Source: Lingula anatina
Taxonomy: Eukaryota; Brachiopoda; Lingulata; Lingulida; Lingulidae
DNA: 27,710 nt
Assembly: GCF_001039355.2 (NCBI RefSeq)
Contig: NW_019773672.1
Coordinates: 35,505-63,214 of the forward strand
Direction of reading: 5' to 3'
Positions 8,619-19,907 of the stretch are shown here, one piece after another. The stretch's first letter is position 1; each line of letters begins with the position of its first letter. Made by a program: the position numbers and the translations under genes. The notes beneath the pieces were generated by a model. It saw nothing but the letters and a program-made list of their open reading frames with translations. It was not told the DNA's origin and did no database searches.

Positions 8619-9450
8619 AAGGGCAAACTTGTTCCTCTCTGCTGTGTAGCCGAGCTCATGACACAGGCGTGCCTGGAAGTAGAATAAATGGCATTGTTAT
8701 GAGATAAATATCCTCTTTCTCTCTTTGCTATTCTGAACTATATAGACCACAGTGTGTGTCATAGTGTGGATAAAAATATTTTGTGTTTTGGATATTTACA
8801 TTCTAAAAATCATGAAACAAAAAAAAAATGAAAAATGAAAATACTTCTTTAGAACTGATAATATTGACTGTGTCCTGATATTCATTTTCAACAATTACAA
8901 AACAACTATTATGACAGAAGGAAGAAACTTTTTGAAGCTGACAATAACAACTGTGTCATGATGCTCATTTAAAAAATTACCATCAAAAATTTTGAAGGAG
9001 GGAAAAAACTTCAAATCTGGTAATGATGTCTGAGCTGTGATGTTTTACTCTGGAAAATATGCCAATCTGCTTTGCTGAATTACCTCAATCATATCCCATG
9101 CTAAGAGATTAACCCATTCAATATCTTAAGAAATTCAATCTTGAACTTCAAAACTTTAATCACATTCTGTAGGCTTGTTTGCTTCTAAACACAAGGTTCA
9201 TTTTCATACAAGTTGGTGTAAATTGAAAATATGGAAATTCAGGAAATCATGACAGAACTTTTCAACCCATAATGTTGTAGGGTAGTTAAACACAATCATT
9301 AAGTAATCTAGCAACAGTTATTCCTTAACAGTTTTTTTGCTGGTCTTTAGGAGTAAATTTGCATGTCGTCTTTTTTTTTTTTTTAGTAAAAACACTTGAA
9401 CTCATTTTGCCCCTAAAAATATAAAACATAAAAAATCTCACATTACAAGA

Positions 9451-9492
<42 letters not shown>

Positions 9493-9669
9493 GTTTACCT
9501 GGTAGTATACAGCATCTTTAGTCCTCCAATGAGCTTGTATGGAGACCAGGTTGTCTATAACAGTGTTCATTAGTAATACTGCTGACATACGTGCTGGGGG
9601 AGAGAGAAGCCATAATGAGAGAAGGTGGATTTGAGGACAGAATACACCACACAGAAATGACAGACATCA

Positions 9670-9722
<53 letters not shown>

Positions 9723-12700
9723 GAAAACAATAAAGTGCTTGTTTATAATGTTGTTATTGTTATCATTATAAAATCTTTTCCCTTCTTTTCTTATTAAAAC
9801 TGTATTGTGGATCCTAGCTGAAGTGATTTGTTAAATAAAATGCTCCCTAATACAGCTAAGCTATTGTCAATGGTTTTATTAGATACAAGTTTTACACCTA
9901 TTTACAGCTATGCTCTAGATTTTACTCTCAGATTTAAAACAGAGAAGTTGCTAATTAAAAATACCTTATTTTTTCTCAACTAATAATACTACTTTCTCAA
10001 CTTAAAAGTAATTCAATCATACAATTTGAAAAGAATTCTACCAGTAGCCTAAGAGTGCTGTATTTACACAGCATAAATTCCATTACCTGTTTTCTTTTGG
10101 TATGTGTCTTTTTCTTGAGTGGCGGCAGCCACTTTACATTTAGCATACAGGTACTGTGTCCGTGCCTTGTTATATACACTCCCATGGGTCAATACTGTTA
10201 CCAAGTCCTCCTCTATCATTCTTAGTGCCTGAGCAGGCATATTCATGGTGAACTATAACAGATACAGTACAAATCTATTTATCCGACATACCACTTGTGC
10301 AGACAAGTCATCCAGTAATATTTTGCATATTACATAAAGATTTTAATTCTTCTACTTACTTACAAGTCAGTCTAATCAGGGAATTATATCGTCTACGATA
10401 TAATTCCCTACTCTAATTGACAATGTTGGGAGATAAGGAGTCATCTGAGAAACATTTTACAAGAGTAGGTACACATTTCCTCCAATAAAACTCCAATTTC
10501 AAGCTAGCACAGGTCTTACCAATAGGAAAATATTGCTCAATTACATTATTATTGTTATTTGTATATATCCCAGATGCCAACAGATAGGTCATTTCAGTGA
10601 CTTAAGGAATGCTCCAATAAACACTGGCCTGCTCCCCACCCCACACAAACTCCCTCTTTAAAACTCAAAAACATTTTTTTTTATGCCGATGACATGACAT
10701 TTTAATGGATAAATTTTTTTTATGGATAAATACACACTCACACACACAGAGGCACACATGCAGACATGGACTTACCTGTATGAAAGCCAGGTGCATCTTG
10801 GCCATAATAAGTGTCAATAACATGTGATGTGACTTGGCAACTGAGACACACTCTAATATATGGGGGATAGCAGCAGAGGGGTTGTCTGTCTGGCAGTATA
10901 ACTCACCAAGAGCAAGCAAGACTCTAGAATTACAGTATTTGAAGGTTATCTAACTATTTTTCAATGACATTTCAGGGAACTAGTCTATGGTTATCTAACT
11001 ATTTTTCAATGACATTTCAGGGAACTAGCCTATGAACACAGTTGAAATCAATGTCTTTATCCTTTTACAAGTTTATTTGAAAAATAAAAACATCTGTCAA
11101 CAAAGGCTGGCATAGATATTACATCTCTCAGTTACACAAGAACTTCATAGCATGACAGAAATTCATTACTTTTTTCTTGTATTTCAAACAGCTTTGCTCT
11201 TTTTTCTTTTTGGAAATACAACTGAATGTTTACATTATGATTATATATGCAATGTAAATATATTTAATTCATATACAAATATTTATATGCCTCATTACTA
11301 AAAAATTAAAATTATGAAAATAACCTGGAATACAAATCAGCTGAGCAGCTTTCCAGCTTCTTCTTTCTCTCCACAAGAAAACTATGCAAAATTTGGAAAG
11401 CATCTTCAACTTGGCCCTTTTCTTTCAACAACACAGCCTTCCTGTATTCTCCTTCCTTAGAATCTATAGCAGAAATATTGTTCACAGTTTCCATAGCAAC
11501 TTGCCAGTTCCCACAATGAACTGCCTGATCAAACATTATCTTCTGCTCACAAATGGACCATACTGTTGCATGCTGGGAAGGCTTGGGGAATTTCTGTTTG
11601 ACATAGCTGATGATTTCAAATGCCATATCATACATTCCCTATAGGAGATAATGAAATACTTTTTAGTCTCTAGTAATTACAAGACTTCAGTGCTATTCAT
11701 ATCTCATTCAAATAACACATTTTAAACATCTTTCTGCTACTAAATATTTTATAATGCCATTCTGCCTTTCTTTTATATCAAATTCCAGAAGCATTTTTCT
11801 GTTACAATTTTCCAAGAACTAGTTAACTTGTAAAATAACCTGAGCATTGGATAACAAACTCCTTAAACTGAAGTGAAATTTGGTTGCAAAGTCACGTTCA
11901 TGTGGCAAAGTCAAGTAGAGGGTGGCAAAGTCAGGCAGATGTGGCAAAGTCAGTTAGATGTGTGGCGAAGTCAGGTAGATGTGGCAAAGTCAAGTAGGTG
12001 TGGCAAAGTCAAGTAGGTATGGCAAAGTCAAGTAGGTGTGGCAAAGTCAAGTAGGTGTGGCAAAGTCAAGTAGGTGTGGCAAAGTCAGGTTAGAGGCAAC
12101 CCACCTGTTCTGCATGCATGGTGGCCAAGTTACACAAACCCAAGCTCTCAGCCTCTCCTGTGTGGTACACCCCACCATCTGAAGATGCCAGGTTCAAAAG
12201 TAGCTGACTGGTTAGGGAGGACATTTGTCTGGAAATGTACGTAAAGACTAAAGTCTTAATAAACAAGTAAATATTACCATTTAATAATAAAAATGAAAAT
12301 CAAGTCCTAATATTGGTTAAGTTGTGATTAAAGATAATCCTCTCTTCCATTAGAAGGGGGTTAAACTCCCAAGACAGAAGTATGCCGAGTTCATAAGTAA
12401 ACCCAGCACTAGTGCTTTTGTTCATTGGCATGTTTGGGACAAAGAAAGCCAAGGTATGTAATTACACTGTTCATATATTATTTTATGTGCACTGTGTGTG
12501 AAAGAGACAAAATGTCATGTTTGATTCGATTTTGCTTACAGCTCTTTTATCATATAGTTCTCAAAGAGAAATATGTCAAATTGTCAAAAATTAAAATTAG
12601 GCAAACAAGACAATAATAAATTGTGATTTTTGCTCTATACCTGTTTCCATACAGACTCCAAAGTGCTGACTTTTGTGCGAAACTTGTCGCCATCAGATCC

Positions 12701-13585
12701 ACCATGGAATGCTGGCAGTTTAAGATGTCACTGTTTACAAGACACTGGAACACACTGTAAATTAGATATTAAAAATTATAAAAATTAGAGAAACAACATG
12801 AATACTGAAAGTAAAAATCATTGCTGTTCACAAAACATTATAAATATCATCAGATAAGTTCAGCATGACAGTATCTTGATCCCCATGTTCCTATGGATAT
12901 GGGATAAAGGTTAACAGCAGCAGCTATATGGCAAATAACTTGATGGGGAAAATTAAAAAGTCAGATGTTTGTATATGGAAATTTTATCTTTCACTGCTTC
13001 CATGTCTGAAAGAAGCTATTATAGAACTTATGTTAAAACTAATGGTGACTTTGTTAACACATAAGACTGGATTGATACTTTTATATTTATATATTATATT
13101 TGTATATATTGGGTACTGTCACACAAATAAATCTCTAATAAACTCTATTATTAACTAACCCATGTATCTATTGTTTACCTTGCTGGTTCAGCAGCAGCCA
13201 CAGAGTTGTGCTGGGCAAATGCCTGAACTCCAAGAGATGCCAAGTACTGGAAAAGAAAAACGTATCTTAGATCCTTCTCACACTGAAGCAGTAGAGTTTT
13301 CTGTACCACGCCAGTTTGACAACTTAATAGCCTGGCTCTTACGTAACAGAGTCACCAAAATAGGACTGCTGTGTTCAACACAGTCAGTTAGCAAGATTCA
13401 TTTTAAATGGTGCACTGGGTCTCATAAAAGGGAGAAAACACTTAGTGGTAAAAAAAAAATCAATTATAGATTTTTCATGGAATACTTAGTACATGGAGAT
13501 GCAGATCTTCAGACTTGGCCACTGCTCTAAACATGAGATCTGCAGTGTTAGCTGTGTACTGCTCTCCTAGCCTGTACAGCCAGCC
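8556..13585 (-). CDS. ANAPC5: ANAPC5 exons 10-18: C-terminal TPR array
   Basis: Exons cover residues 355-385, 386-407, 409-445, 447-487, 488-591, 593-641, 642-696, 698-724 and 725-762. They hold the TPR-like helical pairs, for example MHAEQGMYDMAFEIISYVKQ, GEYRKAVLLKEKGQVEDAFQ and LLALGELYCQTDNPSAAIPH. The exon 10 donor (CAT|GTACTA) is weak, but the joined YLASLGVQ matches the family. The stop is TAA at 8558-8556. Confidence 0.92.
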
Positions 13586-15401
13586 CTGGAAATGTACACA
13601 GAGCATTAAACATGCTCCGAATAAATGGCAGATAAAAGCTGAAATTTATACATATTGTGGTGTGAATTATGTAAAGGCAATGCATATTTTTTGTGTGGTA
13701 TGCCTTGGATGTTCAAGTAAATCTGTATTTTGTATTGCAGTGTTATATTATAGTTTTGTAATGTGTGTATACATGTGAAAGAGTGTCTGTGTGTGACAGT
13801 AGTATATTTTACTTTTGAAGTCTACTAAATATAAAATTTTAAATAAACAAACAGATGGACACGCACAGTGGCATTAACTCTTATAAACAAATAAATTGAT
13901 TTAAAACTAAGTGACTGCAAATTGTCAGAATTTGTTTCTGTAGCATCTGTATGTGCTAACTGTGTATTTTTTTTTTTTTTTTTCGTTTATTCACTCAAAG
14001 AAAAAAAAAAGAAAATATACATGTATAATGGAATATTTAAGCAGATAATCAAAGATTGAATGCGTGTAATACAATGCTGATGATAATTACGGTAATTAAA
14101 TACTAATAGATAAATAAAAAGAGCATAAATATATATAGATATTCTCTCACTCACTCATCCATCCATACATACTACACGTATACATGCTTGTTGTGAGCTA
14201 CATATCGGCAACTATAACATATATAATGAAATATTTAGACAGATAATCAAAGATTAAATGCATATGATACTGATAATAATTACGGCAATTAAATACTGAT
14301 AAAAAAATAAGAACATAAATATATAGACATACTTTCACTCACTCATCCATCCATACATACTACACGTAAACATGCTTGTTGTAAACTACATAACGGCAAC
14401 TATATCGTACTAGAGGTGAAATTTTTAACACGTTATGGTAGGAATGCGTTTCCATTTTGTATTAAACCTATCTTCTTTTCCAGTCTTTATAGCAATGTAT
14501 TTTTCTATTTTCTTCTTCTGACTAAGAAAATGCAGAAACAGTTCAAAATCATAGACTGATGGATTTTCTGAATTTTTGTTTATGAATTGTTTAGCCACAA
14601 TAATACAGAAATTTAAAGCTTTTACGCGCTGGTCGCTTGACAGACACCCGTACATTATAGTTTTTTCATTTTTTCTGAAGTGTATGGTATTATTCGGAAT
14701 GTTCCACCAGTTTTCAAATGCAATCCAAAAATTTCTTGCACGTACACATTCTACAAAACGATGTATTATTGTTTCTTTCATATGGCAGTTAATACATCCT
14801 GGGCTAGTAACTATTTTCATTTTGAACAGTGTAGAATTTGTGTACAGCACATTGTGAATTATTCTGTATTGCATTACTTGTAGTTGAGTTTCTTTGACAG
14901 ACTCAAATGGTATCAAGAAAACTCTCTGCCAATCATTTTCACTTACGCCTGATTTGATAAGATGCAAACTTGCTGTGGGTAAATTTATTACATTTCTTTC
15001 TATTAGCTTATCGTAAATGGTTTTTGTAGAGGCTAGAGTCCATACTATCTCATCTGAGTTTGTGTTGTCAACTGTTTCTGCATTTTCCCTAAGTTTACGT
15101 AACCATGATATCGGAATTGATTTTTTTACTTTTTCGTATTCTAGAAAATTCGGCAGCTTAACGTCGAAGTTGTGTTGATTTATTATTTCTTCTAATGATA
15201 TAAATTCACCATTAATATTTATGATATCTTGAATATAATTTACTCCGGCTTTTGACCAATGCCTTAGATATATTGACTTTTTGTTTACAAGTATGAATCT
15301 AAGCTAACTGTGTATAAATAAGAGCAATGTGTTAGTATTTATTTCTAAAGCATTATTTATATGTTGTAATATACTTAGAAATTCAAAGAATCAATCATGT
15401 G

Positions 15402-15452
<51 letters not shown>

Positions 15453-18400
15453 CACCAAAGCATGTTGCAGGCACACATTGTCATTAGTCTCATGTGCCAT
15501 TCTGATAGCTTCCTGAAGAGCTGCCAAAGCTTCTTTTCTAAAAATATAAATAAAAACACTTCTTAATAAAAAGAACAAAAATCTGCCACCAGTGTCCTTT
15601 CACACTGAGAGATATGTTTCACATAAAATCATCTTAACTTGTTCTGTGAAGAAAAGGTGAGTAAAATAAGGAAATAGTTTGAGTGGTTTGTTCAGAATTA
15701 TGAAAGGACAAATGCCGACTCAGACAGGTCAATCCCAACCCGAGTTTCAGGTCTGGGAACTTTCCTCTCTACTAACAGCATGTCCAGGCCCCGGTTTCAA
15801 AACAAAAAAGGTTCCCAGGTTAACAACTCAATTACCAAGGTTACATGGTCACATCTTATCCTATCATCAGCAGTGTAACAGCACTATCATGATAATCCTA
15901 GTCAACTAAGTCAGAGATCTGACTTTTTTTTTTTTTTTTTTGTGAAACTGGGGCCAGGATCTCTATATATCAGGGTAGACTTTCTCCAAGTGATGCAACT
16001 TTCAACAGAGAACAAGGGAAAATCTTCTTGTGTAAGGCATATTCACATCATTCTTCATAATTAAATATTTTGCCTTCATTTACAGTTAAAATTATTTAAA
16101 ACTTCCTCTAACTAAATGTCTTTTAAGATATTGAAATGAGAGTGGAGATGTCCTTCATTTTAGCTGTTATTGGAAGAAACTCTTAATGTAACTTTTAAGG
16201 GCATAGCACATCTGATGAAATATGTTTGCTGGACTCTATAACAACACTGTCTAAGTGTCTAAACCTTACTAGTACTTTCAACATAATATCACAATGACTC
16301 CGACAACAAGAATGCATTACCTGTGCCCAAACCTATAATGCAGGGCTGCCAAATTGAGAGCAGCATATCTAAACCGCTTGTTGCACTCATCCAATTTCTC
16401 ATCCTTGCTTGCTGCACTGGTCAGCACTGAGGCCAAAGCGTGACGGTCAAAGTAGTGATATAGGCTATGTATAGCACCACAATATTCATCAACTCGTAGA
16501 TTGTTCAGGTAGCTGAGAAAGTGCTGATAAAAGTGAAATTTTCAAAGCAGAATATGAAATATCAGTGACACAATAATATTTAACTTTTAAAAAGTTTGAT
16601 CTCAGCTTTAACATCAATTATTCATTAGTATCAGTACAATGTAATATAGTCTTTGTTTTACCTTAAAATGTCTTTAATTCTAAATTATTCTGGAACATCA
16701 TGAAAATATCCTTTTCTATGATTCTAAACTCCTTGGTGACATGGAAAATATTGATAAATTCTAAATTTTTCAGGTATACTTACTGCCTCTGCCAAATGTG
16801 GCATGCTCCTCAGTAATTGTGAGACTGTTGACTGTAGTTTAGGAGGAGGCAGTGCCTCTGTAGCATTGTGATGTAACAAGTTCACCTGGTATACAAAACA
16901 TTAGTGTATACATGTGTGAAAGTTGTAAAAACTCCAAGTTCTGAAAACCTACCATGCAATTTCTCATTGCAGTTATTATAAATTTTTCATAAAAAAAAAA
17001 ATGAAGACTGAAAATCGTGAAGCCAGGCAAAATTCTGAAAACTTACACCCATGCACTGCAGGGTTATACAGTCCAGTGGAGTAGAGTGTTTGGTATTCAT
17101 AACTCGGAAAAAACATCCAAATATTTCATCAAGTAATTTTACAGCTGATTCGGAGTAAAAAGTGGTTATTTATTATCTACTTGGTGAAGAAAAACAATCC
17201 CTTGGTTTTAACATAAATTGTCCAGCAAGACCTCAATAATTTAAACCTCTACAGTTAAAAAACCTTTTTCCACAATTCAAACAATTCTTTCAAACATACA
17301 TATAAAAACATGTGTACATAGATGTCAGTAGTTTTGATTACTGATCATTTTTTCATGCAGTGCAATAAATATGTGAAATTTTTGTCAGTGTAAAAGTTAT
17401 AAAAAATCAAAATTAAACAGGTTTTTAGATGCAAATCTTCATAATTTTGGATTTAATTTTTAAAAATATTATTATAAATAATAATACTATTACTGCACAT
17501 TAACATTCAAATACTCAACCAGTGAAAATTAAAGTAAAACAATTAATCAATGAATCAAAAGGTGAAATGTTTTAATATTAATAAATTAAAGTAACCTGTT
17601 GAGAAATAAAGTACTCTGCCTGTCTCTGTGAATAGGTATTGCAACCAAGTATTCCACCATCACTGAAATTGAAGCGTGCAGCAATTAGTTACTTACAATG
17701 GCACAGCACCACTTCTAACTTCATAGTGTCAAAAAGCAAGAAGAGCTTAAACTGAAGATTTGAGAATGACCAATTTAAAAATTACATAAAACAACCCCAC
17801 CTGAAGATGTATATTCAATACTCTACAATTACAGTATTTTGTATTATTATATTATTGATATACAGTGAGTATTGACTGTCAAATTTCTCACCTTTCATAA
17901 ACCTGTGCCTGCTGTTTATGTGATGCCTCCAGTCCCAGTTCTAAAGGCACATCTCCATTCTCCTGGTCCTTGTTATATGCCCTGAAGTATCTCCTGTAAC
18001 TTTGGCACAGTTTGGTCACCATATTAAAGGAAAGTTTGTCAAATGCCAGTCCCATTCTTCTGATAAATAACCCTACAATTATAAAAAAAAGACTCTAAAA
18101 TTGAAGTGGACCTTAAAAAGAAATCATGAATTCAAAATGCAGGTGTCAAAGGCACACAAATTTATAAGGGGTTCAGGGGAAAAAAATACAGCAAATATCC
18201 AAATTTCCAGTAAATCCAGAACTCTTTCTTCTCTTTGTACCACAAAATCCCACCTGTATCTAGTGGCATAAAATAATAACATAACCGAATGGGGAAAACC
18301 AATTTCAACAGTAAACTCTACCATATTACAACAGCGCTTCTTGTAGCTTATATTTAAGTCTGAGAATGCAGTGAGAAATGCTATGTTTATACTTACTGAA

Positions 18401-19897
18401 CATTTACCCATTTTTTCCTTTGCCTGTGTTCTATATTCCAAGTGCTTAGCAAGGAGACAGCAGGTACCATTTTTATGACAGCCTTTGATATGGTCAAGTC
18501 ATGGGAAAAGTACCCACAACTTCCTGCAATGGAAGAATTCTACCAGAAGCACCATCTTAACTTACCAATGACACTACTTTTGCTGACCAAAAACTTTCCA
18601 GGTTGATCTTCTGATTCTTCGAACATCTCACTCAGAGCTTTGAAATAATCCATCAAAGCCATTATCCCATTAGTTGCTAAATATTCAAGCCTAAAACAGA
18701 AAGAATGGGGAACTAAATTAATAATTCCCATTTCAAATAATAGCATGTTGCTAATGGTCTAAAAATCTGACATTTCTATCCTTAAAGTTTAATAAAAGAG
18801 GCACAACACTTAATATTTTTAACTTTTGATTTAACTGAACTAATGACTAAAATTATTTGCTCTAAAAGTTGAGATCTGCATGATACCTATCTCAAAAATT
18901 AGTTATTCAAAACTTTACATACATAAATTGAAACTTAAACCTATATCTTCAAGGCTTTGTAATCATAGTAATTTTTTCAGCAACTGTTTTACAAAATTGT
19001 ACAAGTGTAAATCAGAGAATTTCTGAGCACTAAAAATAAATTAAATGTTGTAATATCCTTTTTGAAGGAGATGCTCTGGATAAACATCAAAATATCTGAA
19101 GCTTCAGGCAGACTCCATTTTTAAAATAAGCCACTGATTATATAAAAAAATCCCATGTTTTGCATACTGTACAATTATATTGTTAAAATCCAGACATGCA
19201 TTTCAGTAGCATTATACCTTTTCAAGAAAACTTCTAAGTATTTTGGTCTTTGGATTTCTTGCACTTTAAGAACAACCTCCCTCAGTTCCATGTCAGGTGC
19301 CTGTAAAAAGAAGAAGTCAAAATTTCACTACTTACATTTGACAACTTAAGGATCTTTATTAGAAAAAAAAAGACCAGAATTGTTATACACAAATTACAAC
19401 AGCCAAAATTTGAACAGAATTTTCGACAATGGATTGTTTGATTAAACAAAAATTACATTTTAAGATCTTGCACATGTTACAATAGATTTGATTTGTTGAT
19501 TTGGTAACATGGCATATGGCCAGGACATGAATGTCTGACAGTAAAGCAAGGAGCAAAGAAATGCATCTGCACTCATATGAGCACACTTATCAATCACCCC
19601 TGTACACACACATGTGCACAGTCCATGTTGCTCCAAAAGTAAACACTTAAATTCCCCATTCTTTCAATGGCACTACACCTGTAATAATGAAATAAGCATG
19701 GTCATAAAATCCTTTCTGTCTTCTTCTGTGAAAATCCACTGCATAGCATCAACGGCATCAGCCAAGGAGTTCTCACTGTTGTCTTTAAATGTTCTGTATT
19801 CTCTAACAAGCACCAGCAGAACGATCTTGTAGGGAGTGACATACTCTTTCAGGGGTTTCTGCCCATTGAATCGACCAAGATTAGAGATGTCAGCCAT
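8556..19897 (-). CDS. ANAPC5: anaphase-promoting complex subunit 5 (APC5), complete
   Basis: Seventeen coding exons join into 762 codons (human is about 755): 19897-19679, 19300-19218, 18690-18566, 18072-17892, 17662-17596, 16885-16784, 16523-16321, 15537-15456, 13585-13493, 13246-13179, 12754-12641, 12228-12105, 11638-11325, 10923-10776, 10252-10087, 9581-9499, 8672-8556. All introns are GT-AG and all phases agree. Family landmarks are VTPYKIVLLVL, SQRQAEYFISQQ, HFLSYLNNLRV, RYAALNLAALHYRFGH, ALAALQEAIRMA, YLASLGVQ, QKSALWSLYG and FRQLDQKYP. APC5 is a TPR-rich scaffold subunit in the APC/C platform with APC1 and APC4; this nuclear/cytosolic E3 ligase marks cyclin B and securin for degradation. 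A LINE, a minisatellite and several microsatellites sit in its introns, but no coding exon is broken. Introns not described elsewhere show only AT-rich sequence. Confidence 0.95.
9454..9489 (+). repeat. (CA)n microsatellite next to the ANAPC5 exon 17 donor
   Basis: About 17 CA units (TG in the transcript) begin about 10 nt after the exon 17 splice donor. Confidence 0.95.
9673..9719 (+). repeat. (GA)n microsatellite upstream of the ANAPC5 exon 17 acceptor
   Basis: About 23 GA units read as an unbroken CU tract in the transcript, ending about 90 nt before the exon 17 acceptor. Confidence 0.95.
10378..10409. repeat. perfect palindrome, 15-bp arms with a 2-nt spacer
   Basis: AGGGAATTATATCGT (10378-10392), then CT, then its exact reverse complement to 10409, in ANAPC5 intron 15. 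It is too tight a hairpin for a microRNA and has no T-run. Confidence 0.9.
10944..11033 (+). repeat. 45-bp tandem duplication in ANAPC5 intron 14
   Basis: Two nearly identical 45-bp units begin at 10944 and 10989, about 20 bp from the exon 15 acceptor, so they overlap the likely branch-point zone. Confidence 0.9.
11883..12092 (+). repeat. 19-bp minisatellite beside ANAPC5 exon 13
   Basis: About eleven copies of a unit near TGGCAAAGTCAAGTAGGTG. The right-hand copies are almost identical and the left-hand ones degenerate, suggesting recent expansion on the right. It begins about 12 nt beyond the exon 13 donor. Confidence 0.93.
14018..14405 (-). repeat. tandem duplication of about 195 bp in the LINE 3' UTR
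   Basis: Segments 14018-14214 and 14215-14405 are clearly homologous (shared CAGATAATCAAAGATT, CACTCACTCATCCATCCATA, CATGCTTGTTGT) with scattered differences. The duplication lies between the LINE stop codon and its poly(A) tail. Confidence 0.85.
14425..15306 (-). pseudogene. C-terminal fragment of a LINE ORF2 protein
   Basis: About 293 codons are open without a frameshift from the truncation point to TAA. The fragment starts RFILVNKKSIYLRHWSKAG, a pattern common after the reverse transcriptase domain of L1-like elements. It ends with a C-x2-C-x7-H-x4-C knuckle (CINCHMKETIIHRFVEC) like that called zf-RVT. The endonuclease and polymerase domains are absent. The open frame suggests a young insertion. 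The clade is not assigned. Confidence 0.82.
15405..15450 (+). repeat. (AG)n microsatellite touching the ANAPC5 exon 9 donor
   Basis: About 23 AG units. In the transcript the donor GTGAGT continues directly into a CU tract. Confidence 0.95.
15456..16885 (-). CDS. ANAPC5: ANAPC5 exons 7-9: conserved ANAPC5 domain
   Basis: Exon 7 covers residues 226-259 (NLLHHNATEALPPPKLQ), exon 8 260-326 (HFLSYLNNLRV through YAALNLAALHYRFGH) and exon 9 328-354 (ALAALQEAIRMAHETND). Exon 8-9 sequence is the most conserved block of the family. The exon 9 donor TTG|GTGAGT runs straight into a CT microsatellite. Confidence 0.93.
15787..15955. mobile_element. short element with GGCCCCGGTTTCA inverted ends (MITE-like)
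   Basis: GGCCCCGGTTTCA (15787-15799) and TGAAACTGGGGCC (15943-15955) are inverted with one mismatch. The 169-bp element has a T-run next to its right end. It lies in ANAPC5 intron 8. No target duplication is evident. Confidence 0.55.
17048..17145 (-). other. exon-like open segment in ANAPC5 intron 6, function unknown
   Basis: After a possible acceptor (TTTTTACTCCGAATCAG) an open frame reads AVKLLDEIFGCFFRVMNTKH then STPLDCITLQCMG, ending at GGT|GTAAGT, an ideal donor. It enters in phase 1 and leaves in phase 0. Exon 6 ends in phase 0, so simple inclusion gives an immediate stop (CTG TAA), while the exit phase matches exon 7. The family alignment runs from exon 6 to exon 7 without it. It may be a poison exon, an alternative first exon (it has an in-frame ATG) or chance. 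Confidence 0.3.
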
Positions 19898-19907
19898 GAT
19901 CACTTGT
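17596..19907 (-). CDS. ANAPC5: ANAPC5 exons 2-6: N-terminal helical region
   Basis: Exon 2 starts at 19907 after ATTATTTCAG, with ATG at 19897-19895 (residues 1-73, MADISNLGRF). Exon 3 holds residues 74-100, exon 4 102-142 (LEYLATNGIMALMDYF), exon 5 144-202 (GLFIRRMGLAFDKLSF) and exon 6 204-225 (SQRQAEYFISQQ). Intron 4 (18073-18565) contains a 105-codon open frame that resembles nothing and breaks the family alignment, so it is left out. Confidence 0.92.

Larger units (their letters stand above)
13955..15315 (-). mobile_element. 5'-truncated LINE (non-LTR retrotransposon) in ANAPC5 intron 9, sense orientation
   Basis: GCTAACTGTGTAT occurs at both ends (13955-13967 and 15303-15315) as a 13-bp target-site duplication. 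Minus-strand order: 5' truncation point at 15302, open frame to 14425, a 3' UTR with a tandem duplication, AATAAA (13991-13986), then a poly(A) tail ending at the duplication. These are hallmarks of target-primed reverse transcription. Only the last part of the element was copied, so it cannot move on its own. Confidence 0.92.

Noticed and set aside
10378-10409. Hairpin as a microRNA precursor or transcription terminator
   Set aside because: The arms are too short and the loop too small for a pre-microRNA, and intrinsic terminators do not apply to this gene type.
13162-13530. 122-codon plus-strand open frame
   Set aside because: It is antisense to ANAPC5 exons 10 and 11, whose minus-strand reading is clearly the conserved protein.
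14576-14883. Plus-strand open frames of 93 and 67 codons
   Set aside because: They are antisense shadows of the LINE protein fragment on the minus strand.
18124-18441. 105-codon minus-strand open frame in ANAPC5 intron 4
   Set aside because: Exon 4 joins exon 5 in phase and in family alignment without it; no splice sites in the needed phase and no recognisable domain.
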